A DNA stretch of 54,052 bases, taken from NCBI GenBank assembly GCA_036821485.1, contig DAISJM010000022.1:1-54052 (forward strand), in the 5' to 3' direction. Position numbers and translations under genes: made by a program. The DNA comes from DAISJM01 sp036821485. GTDB lineage: Bacteria > Verrucomicrobiota > Kiritimatiellia > CAIQIC01 > JAGNIJ01. Shown piece by piece: positions 1 to 9,172 of this stretch. The stretch's first letter is position 1. Every line of letters starts with the position of its first letter. Below the pieces are notes generated by a model. The model was given only the letters and a program-made list of their open reading frames with translations. It was not told the DNA's origin and did no database searches.

Positions 1-65
1 TCCGCGGCCTGCACAACACAGGCCAGCAACATGACTGCAACAAAGATGAAGAATCGCTTATGCAT
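1..65 (-). CDS. Exported protein, N-terminal fragment (runs off the window)
   Basis: Only the first 21 codons are present. They read as a signal peptide: a short basic start (MHKR), a hydrophobic stretch and LLAC near residue 15, which fits a lipobox; the following VQAA could alternatively be a signal peptidase I site. The start at 63-65 is preferred over the in-frame ATG at 69-71 because a GGGGGGAG Shine-Dalgarno sequence (72-79) ends 6 nt before it. The gene begins 15 nt after the stop of giant 1 and must be in the same transcript. Function cannot be told from the fragment. Confidence 0.7.
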   Translation of the reverse strand, partial: MHKRFFIFVAVMLLACVVQAA

Positions 66-80
66 ATCCATCTCCCCCCC

Positions 81-3000
81 CTACGGATCCAGCGTCCACC
101 GGACATTGTCGATGAGGAACGTGAATGGCACGGTGGTATCAATCGGATCCGTTGCCATGAACGGGCTGCGCATGTGCCGCAGATCAACGCCTCCCGCCCC
201 GGTGAAGTTGGTGATCGCAATGACCTTCTCCTGCCAGACCACGTTGCCCTGGCCATCGGTTGTCGGCCCATAGTAGTACTGGGGCAACGGCGGATAGCCG
301 GGCTGGTGGCCATAGATATCCTGCAGTTCCACGCGCGTGTAACCCGGCGTCTTCAGCCAGAACTTGAGGTAGCCGTTGGAGTAGACGGAGAGGTCCACGC
401 CTTGCGGCAGCGTGTTGGAGGTATAGAACACGCCCCAGCCCGACCAGTTGAGTACGGTCGACCGGAAGCACTTCACCCCTTCCGGCGTGCTGGCACCCTC
501 GCCCTCATAATCGCCGTAGAAGCTGTTGCCGATCTTCACGGTCAGATCGTCAAAGCACGCCACGCTCACACCTGAAGCGCCTGCCGGCTTGTCTACCACG
601 ACCTCGACGCGCATGTACTTGGTGTTGCGCGGAGCAGTCGGCACGTTGGTGATCTGGCACAGCGTCCAGCCCTGATCTTCGGCCGTGACCTTCACGGCGG
701 AGTCCACCATCCACAGGCTCTGGTACGAAGCATCAAGGAAGTTCATCCGCAGGAACGCGCGCGACCCCGCGACCCACGTCCCCCACTCGCCGGTCGGCTG
801 GCGCACATAAACGGAACACCGGAAATTGTCGCCTTCCGATGCGAAGAACTCCTGGTAAGCCGACCTCCAGTAGGACCATGTCTCGCTGCCGGTGTAGGAC
901 CACAGGCCGTGCACGCCGGTATAGGCCGACTCCGGATTCACCACGCTGCCGGCGCCGCCGCCCGGCGTCGCCGCCTGCCAGTAGCCACCCGTCGGGAACG
1001 TGCCGAGGCCGTGACTTTCAAAGCCGCCGTCGTAGGTCGTCGGACTGGTGATCGTGTACCAGGCATCGGCGCCCCAAACGAGGATGTCGGCCCCCGCGGG
1101 TATACCCGCGTCGGAGTAGACGCTCAACGTTCCCGCGGTTGTGACGGCAGTGACCTCCACCGTGATTTCGCGCGGATACCACGTGACCGGTCCGTTCGTC
1201 GAAAACCGGAATGTATCGTCAAGGCCGATGCGGCTGTTCATTGGATCCGTGGAATTGGTCGGATACAGACAGACCGACCACAGGTAGCTGTCGCCCGCAG
1301 GCGTGTCTCCCGGCACGGTGACGTCGAGGTAGGCCGAGCCCCACCGCTGGGTGATGATCGTCGTGCGGCTGACAATCGTTGTCGCGTGCTGGTACGGCGA
1401 CTCGTACGGATACTCGAGCGACAGCTTCATCATCAACGGGGAGGTGGGCATGTTCTCCCACTCCACCGGTACGTGGACCGTCTCGCCCTTCCGCATCGAC
1501 GTCGGGAAGTTCGTATCCTCGGTCATCAGGCGCGGCGCAAAGTAGATGTGGGCGTCCTGCGTCGCCTGCAGGTTCGTGCCGCGGAAGAACGCGTACCACT
1601 CGTACAGCCCGCCGAGCGTGGTCCCCTCGTGTTCCCACATCAACGGATCGTAGTCCGGCACGGTCGCCCAGTACGCAGGCACCGCCGCGTTGGTCTCGAC
1701 GAATTCGCCGTTCACGGTCCGCGATTCAAACGAGTAGAGCTCGTCCGACACGCGGAAGTTGTCCCACCGGACACAGCCGTTGGTGTACGGGCTGATGAAT
1801 CCCACGCTCGTGCTCGTCCAATTGGTGCCGGGCAACGGCACGGCCATGAACTGCGGCACGCCGTCGACGTAAATGTCGCTGACCGGCGCCGGATCACCAT
1901 CGCGAATCGACACGGCAATGTGATGCCACTCATTGGACGTCAGCCCGGGCGGTCCGATGTAAAACATGATCGAGCCCGTGATGACGTACGTGATGCTGCC
2001 GTTGGCATTCGTAATCACGCCGGAGAAATTCGACGGCGACTGGAAGTCGATCGGGTTCTCGCTCGACCACCAGATGCCCTGCGGATTCACGTACAGCGGG
2101 TAGCCGCGATAGACCATGCCGCCGCCCGTCGCGCCGTTGGTGAAGAGGACGTCATACTCAATCGTGACGTTGGTGTCAGCCACGCTGAGCCCGTCCTTCA
2201 TCAGCATCGAGTAGCCGCCGCGCGGAGCGGAGGTGCAGGAGAGTTTGCCGTCAGCTGTCACGGCCCACTGGTAGTTGCTCACAGGATTCTTCGACCAGCC
2301 GTTGAAATTGCCGTCGTCGAAATTGTCCTGGGTGAGCAGGTTGCCCTTGTCCTTCAGGCCCCACGTCAGGTTCATGTTCTCGCCGCGGGTGTTGTAGGCA
2401 AGCCAGAGACCCCATGCGCGACCGGCGTAGGCCGGGTCCACGGAGCCGATGATCTGCAGGCCCTTGCCCGGAATGCTGACGCCGAAGCCGTCATTGGCTG
2501 AGGAATAGAAGCCCGCATGATCGCCCCACGGATAGCCCGAATCCCACGGGTAGACGTAGATCGACCAGTACAGATTGTCGCCTGTCATAATGCCGCCCGA
2601 CGGCAGCGTGAAGACAAGATTCGTGAGGCCTGTGCCGTTGAGCGCCCAGCCGATGACCGAGCCGACGGTGATGTCATAGTTCGGATCGCCGGAAGGATTC
2701 GGGTACTTGAGGTCGAGCCGCACTTTGTAGGCCTGACCGCGGGTCCACTCAAACACGCGCTTGGCGATCTGCCGGAACTGGTTCGTCAACTGCCCCTGCG
2801 TATCCACATCGAAGTTGAAGAGGAATATCTTCGACGGCGAGTACGGGTCCGGGCCGTCGAGATGGCAGATCAGCGCGGGCGCATTCCCGGAGCCGGTCAT
2901 GGTCGCCAGCGTCGTCGCGTTCGTGATGGTCGTCCACGCGTGGGCCGTCCCGGTCGCCGAGATCTGGCTGCCTGCCGTGTAATCGAGATTCACGTAGTGA

Positions 3001-6000
3001 TCGTTCGTGCCGGTCGTAACGCGCTGCAATCCGCTGATGCTGCCGAGGGCCGGCGCAGCACCAAAGATGGACGCCAGGCGGCCGGGCTTGTCGTTGCCCT
3101 GCGGATCCTTCATCGCGGAGCCGCCGTCGGTCGCGATGATGTTGTAGGTGCCCTTGTTGATCCACGTCACGACGTTCGATGCTTCCACGTCGTTCATCAC
3201 GTACACGCTTGGGAGAATGAGCGTGCCGAAGAATGTCTGGAGATAACCCCAGTCGAGATTCACCGGACTGCCGACCGTGGTCGACCCGCTCGCTGCGTAG
3301 TAGCTGTATTCGTCGTCGTCGACAAAGTAGTAGCCTTTCTGCGGCTCCCAGATGCCAAGTTGCACGGCCCGCGAGCCGATCGCCGCGCTGCCGGAGGTGA
3401 ACGGGAAGTTGGTCGGCGACAACCCGAAATCGCCCACGTGCTCGCCATCGAAATACACGTGATAGTTCGTTCCTTCGACTTCGACGCCGAGGTTGTACCA
3501 GGTGTTCTCCACGGGCCGGTTGGCCTTCGTGAAGCTGTGGACCCAGCCCTGCTGGATGTTGTTCGTGCCGGCACGAACCACGAACTTCAGCCGCCAGAAG
3601 GCGTAGAAGTTCTGGATCAGGACTTTCACGAAGTTGTTGCGATCCTGGTAGCGGACATAGAGTTCCGCGTCGTTGAAGTACGGGCCCTGGTGGTTGTAAC
3701 GAATATTGGCCTGCACTGCGTAGTTGGTCCACGTGAAGCCCGGCACCGCGTAGATGTTGTCGTCGTTGCCGATGCGCCATGCGCGAATCGAGCCATCCCC
3801 GAGATCCCAATTGCCCGCACCGGCCGCACGGACCCAATTGGTGGAAAGTGACGAACCGTCAAACGATTCGTGGAAGAGGATGTCGCTGCCCACCATGCTC
3901 ACGTTGATGTCATCGATGTACCAGCCGCGGTACTGGTTGTATGTCGCGTCCACCGTGTCGAAGAAGAACCGCAGCCGGATGCGCTGGCCCGCGTACGCGC
4001 TCAGGTCGCAGCCGAGCGTGGCCCACGCCTTGGCCGCGCCCGACACCTGCAGGAGCTGGACCCACGTCGTGCCGTTGGTTGACACGTAGACGAGCTTGCG
4101 ATCCCAACTGAGACCCGTGTCTTCCGTTTCGTACCAGCTCTTGAACGAAAGCTTCGCGCTCGCTGCGGGCGTCAGGTCGATCCACGGCGTGATGAGGTCG
4201 CCGCTGTTGCGCGCACCGGTCTGGTAGTTGGACCCGTTGTTGTAGGCCCAGCTGTGCGTCGGACTGGAGAAAAGGTCGGCGGCTTGGTGCCAAAGGCCCG
4301 CGGTCATCCATCCGTTGGTTCCCGATTCCGCACGGTCGGAGAACACGTTCCCGCCCTCACCGCCAATCGCTGTGATCCGGACCTCGTCGACATACCAGCC
4401 TTCGTACTGGTTGTTCAACGCGTCGATCGTATCGAAGAAGAACCGCAGCCGGATGGATTGTCCGGCGTATGCGGAAAGATCAAGGGACTGGCTCGTCCAT
4501 TCGGATGCCGGCCCGCCGAGTTGCAGCACCTGCGTCCAATTCGACCCGTCGGTCGAGACCTGGACCGTCTTGCGGTCCCACGACGTGCCCGTGTCTTCAG
4601 TCTTGTACCAGCTCTTGAAGGACAGCGACGCGCTTTCCACGGAGGTGAGGTCGATCCAGCGCGAGGCAAGCCCGCCGCTGTTGCGCGCGCCGGTGCTGTA
4701 GTTCGTGCCGTTGTTGTAGACCCAGCTTCGGATGCCGCCTGCCGCGCGATTGGTCGAGAGCCGCCAGAGGCCGCTCGCGGTCCAGTTCGTGGTGGACTCC
4801 ATGGTGTCGACAAACACGTCGATCACCTGCGCCGCGTTCGCGGCAACACTGATGTCATCGATGTACCAGCCGCGGAACTGGTTGTAAACCGCGTCCACCG
4901 TGTCGAACAGAAACTGGATTCGAATCCGCCGGCCCGCGTAGGCATTCAGGTCCACCGACTGATTCACCCACTGCTTGTTCGGACCGCTGACCTGCAGGAT
5001 GGGCGTCCAATTGGTGCCATCTGTCGTCACCAGCACCTTCTTCTGATCCCACGACGTGCCGGTGTCTTCGGTCTCATACCAGCTCTTGAAGCTCAACGTC
5101 GCCGCCGCGGCATTGGTGAGATCGATCCACGGACTGAGCAGCGTTGCGGTATTGCGCGCGCCCGTGTTGTAGCTCGTCCCGTTGTTATACGCCCAACTGT
5201 GTGTCGGACTCGCGGACTGGTCCGCTGCAATGTGCCAGAGGCCCTGCGCGGTCCAGCCATTGGTGCCGGTTTCCACGGCATCCGCAAACGTCGCGGGTCT
5301 GCCGCCCGCCGTGTCGAGCGTCTTGCTCACGGTGAAATTATCGAAAGAGATGTCCAGCGGATTGCCCTGGTCGTAGCCGAGGCTGTTGAGCCAATCAGCC
5401 ACCTGGTTCGCGCGCTGGAAGTGACCGGGGAACTGCTTCTCGGTCTTCGACGAACGATACAGTGCAATGCGCGTCGGGAACGCGTCGTTGCGCGTCATCG
5501 GGCAATGCTGCCAGTAAAGCTGTTCGTACAGTTCCTCCCACTCGACGGAGACGTTGGTGGTCGAGCCCTTGGTGAAGGTCGTCGGCAGCTTCGTGGTTGG
5601 CGCAACGCCCCACTTCACCTGCGTGTCCTGCACAGCCGTACCGCTGATGTTGTTACTGGCCGAATCCTGCAGCCATGTCACGAACTGGTATTCACCGCCG
5701 TCCGGCGTAGACGCGTAGTTGGTGTTGTTTTGGTTGAAGTCCGGGATCCACATATAGAACGTCTGCTCGCCGGAACCGGTGACATTCGAGCTGATGAGCT
5801 GGACAACCTGGTTGCTGTACTTGCCGCCGACGAGCGCAATGCAAAGTGTCAGGTTCGTCTTGCCCATCGTGTCGAACTTCACCTTCATGCTGTAGTTCTT
5901 GTCGCCGAACGGGTGGACCACGGACGGAGCATCGGCGAGTTGGCAGACCACATCATTCGACACCACCGGATAGACGTGCAGGATTTCTTGGCCGTCGGGA

Positions 6001-8849
6001 ACCAGGGTGAGTTGGATCGTTCCGTCGCTCGGGCTCTCAATGATGCGGCCCTGCTCGAACGCACGGACCGTGCGGTTGGAGAACAACGGGCTGCTGATGG
6101 TGAACGTGAGATCCGGTCCGCCGGGCGGGTTGGTCGCAAAGCGGTCATACATGTAGTTCTTCACCTGCCACATCGTTGCCCCGTTGGTGCAGGTGCGGTA
6201 CTCGGCCAAGCAGAGATAGGCGTTGGGGCCGGTGACGTCGATCAGCGGCTTGACGCCGAAGTAGGTCTTCACGATCGCGCCGATGTAATCGTAGCGCCAC
6301 TTCCACGGCAGCACATCCATCTCGCCGTCGTCATTGCCGTCGGGCGAAACATCGCCCGCCGAGTAGAGGAAAATCGCTGCCTTCGCGGTGCCGTGATTCT
6401 TCACTACGAGCGCCGGCGCCTGCTGGTAGTGGTCGACATACAAGGCCCCGTCGCCGGGACCCGTGATGCGGATAACCCGGCGGCCCTTCACGGCATTCGA
6501 CGGAGCCACCCCGGTGATGCGGTACAGCACCCAGGCGTTGCCCGGCGTGTTCGTGGTCAGATGTGCGCTCTCAACGGAGCCCACAAGGGTCTCGGATGCG
6601 TCGTACCATTCAAGGGCAATGTAGGCTTGCTTGCCGTTGCGCAACGGGTCGTCGTTATTGTTGCGGAGATGGGTGCTGAAGGTGTATTCGCCGAACGGCG
6701 CAACCTGGAAGTCCTGAAAGATGCCGGAATCGCCCCACATCTGGAGCATGTTGGTGCCCTCCAGCGGGAACCAATTCTGGAACGTCATGTCGCCCCACTT
6801 GTACCACCCCGGCACGTAGTTCGCGTTGTACTCCTCGAAGCCCTTGTTGCGCCACGAGTGGAATGTCGCCAGGACCTGCCCGTCCGTCACGCGAACTTCG
6901 TCATTGTACTTCCACACATGCGGGGTCGACACATAACCGTTGGTGATGTTGCCCATGTTGGTCGTGAAGGTGACCACCAACGGCGCCATGTTGCTGGAAA
7001 TGAAATTGCCCGTGCGCGGGGCGACTTCGAACCCGCCGGTGTTGCTGGCGTCGATGCCGAACAAGAGCTTCAGCTCGTTCGTATAGCCGGGCAGCGGCCG
7101 GCCGTTCTGGTTCTGCATGCCCGGCAGATCCGCGCTGGCGAGGATATGGATGCCCTTCGTCAACACGTTCTCGCGCAGGAACTGCAACACGCCCTTGCCC
7201 GTGCCGGGCACGACCGCATCCACGCGCATGTTGCGCGGCAGGCAGAGGACTTTGACGTTTGTGAAAGCACCACTGGCCAAATCGTCAAGGTTGACGAAGT
7301 TCGGCTCGAAGCCAAGCCGCTCCAGCGCGCCCGCAAACTGCTGCATCTCGCATTCATAGCGGTTGTATTGCGAGTCGTTGGCCGCCGTCCACAGGAAGCC
7401 GATGTCCGGTTTCGGATCCTTCGACCCCATCAGGAGGTCGTGTATCTTCGCCTGCTCCATCAGCATGAACGTGTCGCGCGAAACCCAGAACGCGGGCTTC
7501 ACATTCCGGTCGGAATAGAGAATCCCAAAGCCCTTCTCGCGGTCGGTGATGTACGGCCGATCGTGCCACGCAAAAATATGGGTGCCGTTCGCGCCCGCCT
7601 CAAGCGATTCCCACAACGCGTTCCGCACCAGCGGGCCCTGCCGAAATTCATCCATGCCCGGCCACATCGATTCGGAACTCGTGAAGCCCGTTTCCGAATA
7701 GAGCACCGGGACACCTTCGGGCATGCTCGCCGACGTGGTAACCTTCTTGGTATAGGAGATGCCCCAGTGCCCGTTCTGCGACTCGTGACCAAGGATCGAC
7801 CACGGATAATTGTTCACGGAGAAGTAGTCGATCGGCGCGTTGCTCGCCGCACATGCCTGCGTGATTTTGCCGCGATCCTCGGCGTGATAGCGCCAATCTT
7901 CCTCGCCCCACTGCATGCCGACGGTTGAGTACGAGATCAGGTGATTTGTATCGGCCGACTTCGCAGCCACTGCGCCGATCGCCGTGAAACTGCCGATCGA
8001 ATCCTCGCGCCACTGGACCATGTCCGCCCATACCGCGCCATCCGTGCCATATTCCGTGTAGCGTTCGATGAACTTGATCGCGGCGAAGTTCGTATAGCTC
8101 GTGCCCCATGCCGCATTCGCGCCGGCGATGGTGCCGTACTTCCGCTCGCACCAGCCGCGGAACGACGCTTCAGACTCCGGATCGTAGCCGTCCAGCAAAC
8201 CGCTCCAGAGGCCGAGATAACCCGACTCGTTGCCGATAATCCAGCCGACGATCGCCTTGGAATCCTTGTAACGCCCGCAGACATTGCGGAACCATTCCAT
8301 GTACTGCGCGCGGGCCTGGGGATGCTCGTAGTTGATGATGTCAGAGGGCCAACGCTCGCTGTGATAGATGCCGCTGGCGTCATACTCGGGAGGATGCTGC
8401 GTGTACCACTCATCGGGGAACCAGTTCGGCGGCCACTGGTAACCGATCAGCGCGAAGATGCGGATACCGCGCGCCTCAGCTGCCTCCACGAGGTAATCGT
8501 AGTTGCTCCACTTCCACTGATTGTCGCCGTCCTCTTCGATGTGCTGCCAGACGAAGTCGACACGAATCGAGTTCGCGCCCATCTTCACCATTTCATCGAG
8601 ATCGTAGTCGACCTGTTCCTTGGTCTGCCAGACGCCGAGCGGTCGGTTCCATGTTTGGTACGCGATGCCGTGCGGCACCCAGGGCTTCCCGGTGACGGCG
8701 TCGACGAAGTAGCCGTCCTTCATCTTGATGAAACCATCGAACGCGGCTGTCGCCGTCGAAGCCAGTACCGCGATCGTGAGGGCAGCGAGTACTCCCCAAG
8801 GCTGCTGCCGCACACGCGACACGCGGAGATTCGATCGACCATTCATCAT
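81..8849 (-). CDS. Giant 1: secreted GH42-like multidomain protein, 2922 aa
   Basis: Signal peptide (about residues 1-34) followed by a GH42-like TIM barrel (about 35-475). The predicted acid/base is Glu208 in IIGNESG and the nucleophile Glu386 in LYSETGF; the FRxWxxxKYGT...WGTSY segment is typical of GH42. Then come an amidotransferase-like GH42 middle domain (about 477-603), a jelly-roll module (660-806), a GH42 C-terminal-like region, three MAM/immune-inhibitor-A-like repeats (about 1183-1333, 1345-1490, 1501-1651), a LamG/DUF1080-like domain (1658-1850), a second amidotransferase-like domain (1861-2026), another LamG-like domain (2175-2371) and a terminal jelly roll containing an inserted jelly roll (2573-2922). 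It ends in IDNVRWTLDP with no anchor. The start is one of two adjacent ATGs (8849 or 8846) behind GGAGG. Likely a beta-galactosidase-type enzyme or binder acting outside the cell; substrate unknown. Confidence 0.85.
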   Translation of the reverse strand: MMNGRSNLRVSRVRQQPWGVLAALTIAVLASTATAAFDGFIKMKDGYFVDAVTGKPWVPHGIAYQTWNRPLGVWQTKEQVDYDLDEMVKMGANSIRVDFVWQHIEEDGDNQWKWSNYDYLVEAAEARGIRIFALIGYQWPPNWFPDEWYTQHPPEYDASGIYHSERWPSDIINYEHPQARAQYMEWFRNVCGRYKDSKAIVGWIIGNESGYLGLWSGLLDGYDPESEASFRGWCERKYGTIAGANAAWGTSYTNFAAIKFIERYTEYGTDGAVWADMVQWREDSIGSFTAIGAVAAKSADTNHLISYSTVGMQWGEEDWRYHAEDRGKITQACAASNAPIDYFSVNNYPWSILGHESQNGHWGISYTKKVTTSASMPEGVPVLYSETGFTSSESMWPGMDEFRQGPLVRNALWESLEAGANGTHIFAWHDRPYITDREKGFGILYSDRNVKPAFWVSRDTFMLMEQAKIHDLLMGSKDPKPDIGFLWTAANDSQYNRYECEMQQFAGALERLGFEPNFVNLDDLASGAFTNVKVLCLPRNMRVDAVVPGTGKGVLQFLRENVLTKGIHILASADLPGMQNQNGRPLPGYTNELKLLFGIDASNTGGFEVAPRTGNFISSNMAPLVVTFTTNMGNITNGYVSTPHVWKYNDEVRVTDGQVLATFHSWRNKGFEEYNANYVPGWYKWGDMTFQNWFPLEGTNMLQMWGDSGIFQDFQVAPFGEYTFSTHLRNNNDDPLRNGKQAYIALEWYDASETLVGSVESAHLTTNTPGNAWVLYRITGVAPSNAVKGRRVIRITGPGDGALYVDHYQQAPALVVKNHGTAKAAIFLYSAGDVSPDGNDDGEMDVLPWKWRYDYIGAIVKTYFGVKPLIDVTGPNAYLCLAEYRTCTNGATMWQVKNYMYDRFATNPPGGPDLTFTISSPLFSNRTVRAFEQGRIIESPSDGTIQLTLVPDGQEILHVYPVVSNDVVCQLADAPSVVHPFGDKNYSMKVKFDTMGKTNLTLCIALVGGKYSNQVVQLISSNVTGSGEQTFYMWIPDFNQNNTNYASTPDGGEYQFVTWLQDSASNNISGTAVQDTQVKWGVAPTTKLPTTFTKGSTTNVSVEWEELYEQLYWQHCPMTRNDAFPTRIALYRSSKTEKQFPGHFQRANQVADWLNSLGYDQGNPLDISFDNFTVSKTLDTAGGRPATFADAVETGTNGWTAQGLWHIAADQSASPTHSWAYNNGTSYNTGARNTATLLSPWIDLTNAAAATLSFKSWYETEDTGTSWDQKKVLVTTDGTNWTPILQVSGPNKQWVNQSVDLNAYAGRRIRIQFLFDTVDAVYNQFRGWYIDDISVAANAAQVIDVFVDTMESTTNWTASGLWRLSTNRAAGGIRSWVYNNGTNYSTGARNSGGLASRWIDLTSVESASLSFKSWYKTEDTGTSWDRKTVQVSTDGSNWTQVLQLGGPASEWTSQSLDLSAYAGQSIRLRFFFDTIDALNNQYEGWYVDEVRITAIGGEGGNVFSDRAESGTNGWMTAGLWHQAADLFSSPTHSWAYNNGSNYQTGARNSGDLITPWIDLTPAASAKLSFKSWYETEDTGLSWDRKLVYVSTNGTTWVQLLQVSGAAKAWATLGCDLSAYAGQRIRLRFFFDTVDATYNQYRGWYIDDINVSMVGSDILFHESFDGSSLSTNWVRAAGAGNWDLGDGSIRAWRIGNDDNIYAVPGFTWTNYAVQANIRYNHQGPYFNDAELYVRYQDRNNFVKVLIQNFYAFWRLKFVVRAGTNNIQQGWVHSFTKANRPVENTWYNLGVEVEGTNYHVYFDGEHVGDFGLSPTNFPFTSGSAAIGSRAVQLGIWEPQKGYYFVDDDEYSYYAASGSTTVGSPVNLDWGYLQTFFGTLILPSVYVMNDVEASNVVTWINKGTYNIIATDGGSAMKDPQGNDKPGRLASIFGAAPALGSISGLQRVTTGTNDHYVNLDYTAGSQISATGTAHAWTTITNATTLATMTGSGNAPALICHLDGPDPYSPSKIFLFNFDVDTQGQLTNQFRQIAKRVFEWTRGQAYKVRLDLKYPNPSGDPNYDITVGSVIGWALNGTGLTNLVFTLPSGGIMTGDNLYWSIYVYPWDSGYPWGDHAGFYSSANDGFGVSIPGKGLQIIGSVDPAYAGRAWGLWLAYNTRGENMNLTWGLKDKGNLLTQDNFDDGNFNGWSKNPVSNYQWAVTADGKLSCTSAPRGGYSMLMKDGLSVADTNVTIEYDVLFTNGATGGGMVYRGYPLYVNPQGIWWSSENPIDFQSPSNFSGVITNANGSITYVITGSIMFYIGPPGLTSNEWHHIAVSIRDGDPAPVSDIYVDGVPQFMAVPLPGTNWTSTSVGFISPYTNGCVRWDNFRVSDELYSFESRTVNGEFVETNAAVPAYWATVPDYDPLMWEHEGTTLGGLYEWYAFFRGTNLQATQDAHIYFAPRLMTEDTNFPTSMRKGETVHVPVEWENMPTSPLMMKLSLEYPYESPYQHATTIVSRTTIITQRWGSAYLDVTVPGDTPAGDSYLWSVCLYPTNSTDPMNSRIGLDDTFRFSTNGPVTWYPREITVEVTAVTTAGTLSVYSDAGIPAGADILVWGADAWYTITSPTTYDGGFESHGLGTFPTGGYWQAATPGGGAGSVVNPESAYTGVHGLWSYTGSETWSYWRSAYQEFFASEGDNFRCSVYVRQPTGEWGTWVAGSRAFLRMNFLDASYQSLWMVDSAVKVTAEDQGWTLCQITNVPTAPRNTKYMRVEVVVDKPAGASGVSVACFDDLTVKIGNSFYGDYEGEGASTPEGVKCFRSTVLNWSGWGVFYTSNTLPQGVDLSVYSNGYLKFWLKTPGYTRVELQDIYGHQPGYPPLPQYYYGPTTDGQGNVVWQEKVIAITNFTGAGGVDLRHMRSPFMATDPIDTTVPFTFLIDNVRWTLDP

Positions 8850-8916
8850 GACAACCTCCCAGGACTTCTCGGGAACAACCACGGCCGGCACATCCTCGAA
8901 GACCCCTGCTTGGCGC

Positions 8917-8928
8917 GGGACCGTTCCC
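8917..8928 (-). promoter_or_regulatory. Promoter-proximal operator-like box (GGGACCGTTCCC on the + strand)
   Basis: A 12-bp imperfect palindrome with a central CG, the usual layout of LacI-family operators. It lies just downstream of the predicted transcription start of giant 1, about +6 to +17. The same 12-mer occurs at 9006-9017 (inverted), 23761-23772 and 23831-23842. The regulator itself is not in the window. Confidence 0.6.
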
Positions 8929-8940
8929 ACGCTGTGCCCA

Positions 8941-8969
8941 TTTATAGACCTAGGTCGCTCGCGTGGCAA
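8941..8969 (-). promoter_or_regulatory. Sigma-70 promoter of giant 1
   Basis: On the minus strand TTGCCA (8964-8969) is separated by exactly 17 bp from TATAAA (8941-8946); each hexamer matches consensus at 5 of 6 positions. The spacer contains the perfect palindrome GACCTAGGTC (8947-8956). Transcription should start near 8934, giving a leader of about 85 nt before the giant 1 start. Confidence 0.65.
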
Positions 8970-9005
8970 GGGAGAATATCAATAAAATGCAGTGTTTACA
9001 GGACA

Positions 9006-9017
9006 GGGAACGGTCCC
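9006..9017 (-). promoter_or_regulatory. Upstream operator-like box (GGGAACGGTCCC on the + strand)
   Basis: Exact inverted copy of the box at 8917-8928, lying upstream of the giant 1 promoter at about -72 to -83. Centre-to-centre distance to the proximal box is 89 bp, a spacing that would suit DNA looping by a tetrameric or paired repressor. Confidence 0.55.
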
Positions 9018-9123
9018 GCTATTTTCCCAATGTTTTCAGGGGGTTGGGACGGGAATTCGGGAGCCACTCGATGCAGATGAAGGCGTCACCTCCCGCCGTT
9101 TACCCGGCAGAAGGTGCAATTCG

Positions 9124-9163
9124 GGCTCCCGTGACGGCCGCCTTCGCCCACGCCACGGGAGCC
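9124..9163 (-). terminator. Hairpin terminator after the 1602-aa repeat protein gene
   Basis: GGCTCCCGTG (9124-9133) and CACGGGAGCC (9154-9163) form a perfect 10-bp GC-rich stem with a 20-nt loop, starting 9 nt after the stop of the upstream gene. There is no clear U tract, so the intrinsic termination call is moderate. Confidence 0.5.
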
Positions 9164-9172
9164 ACAAAGCCC

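Noticed and set aside
4254..7928. 1224-aa open frame on the plus strand
   Set aside because: Antisense to giant 1 in a high-GC coding region; arginine- and valine-rich composition, no start signal and no recognisable domain.
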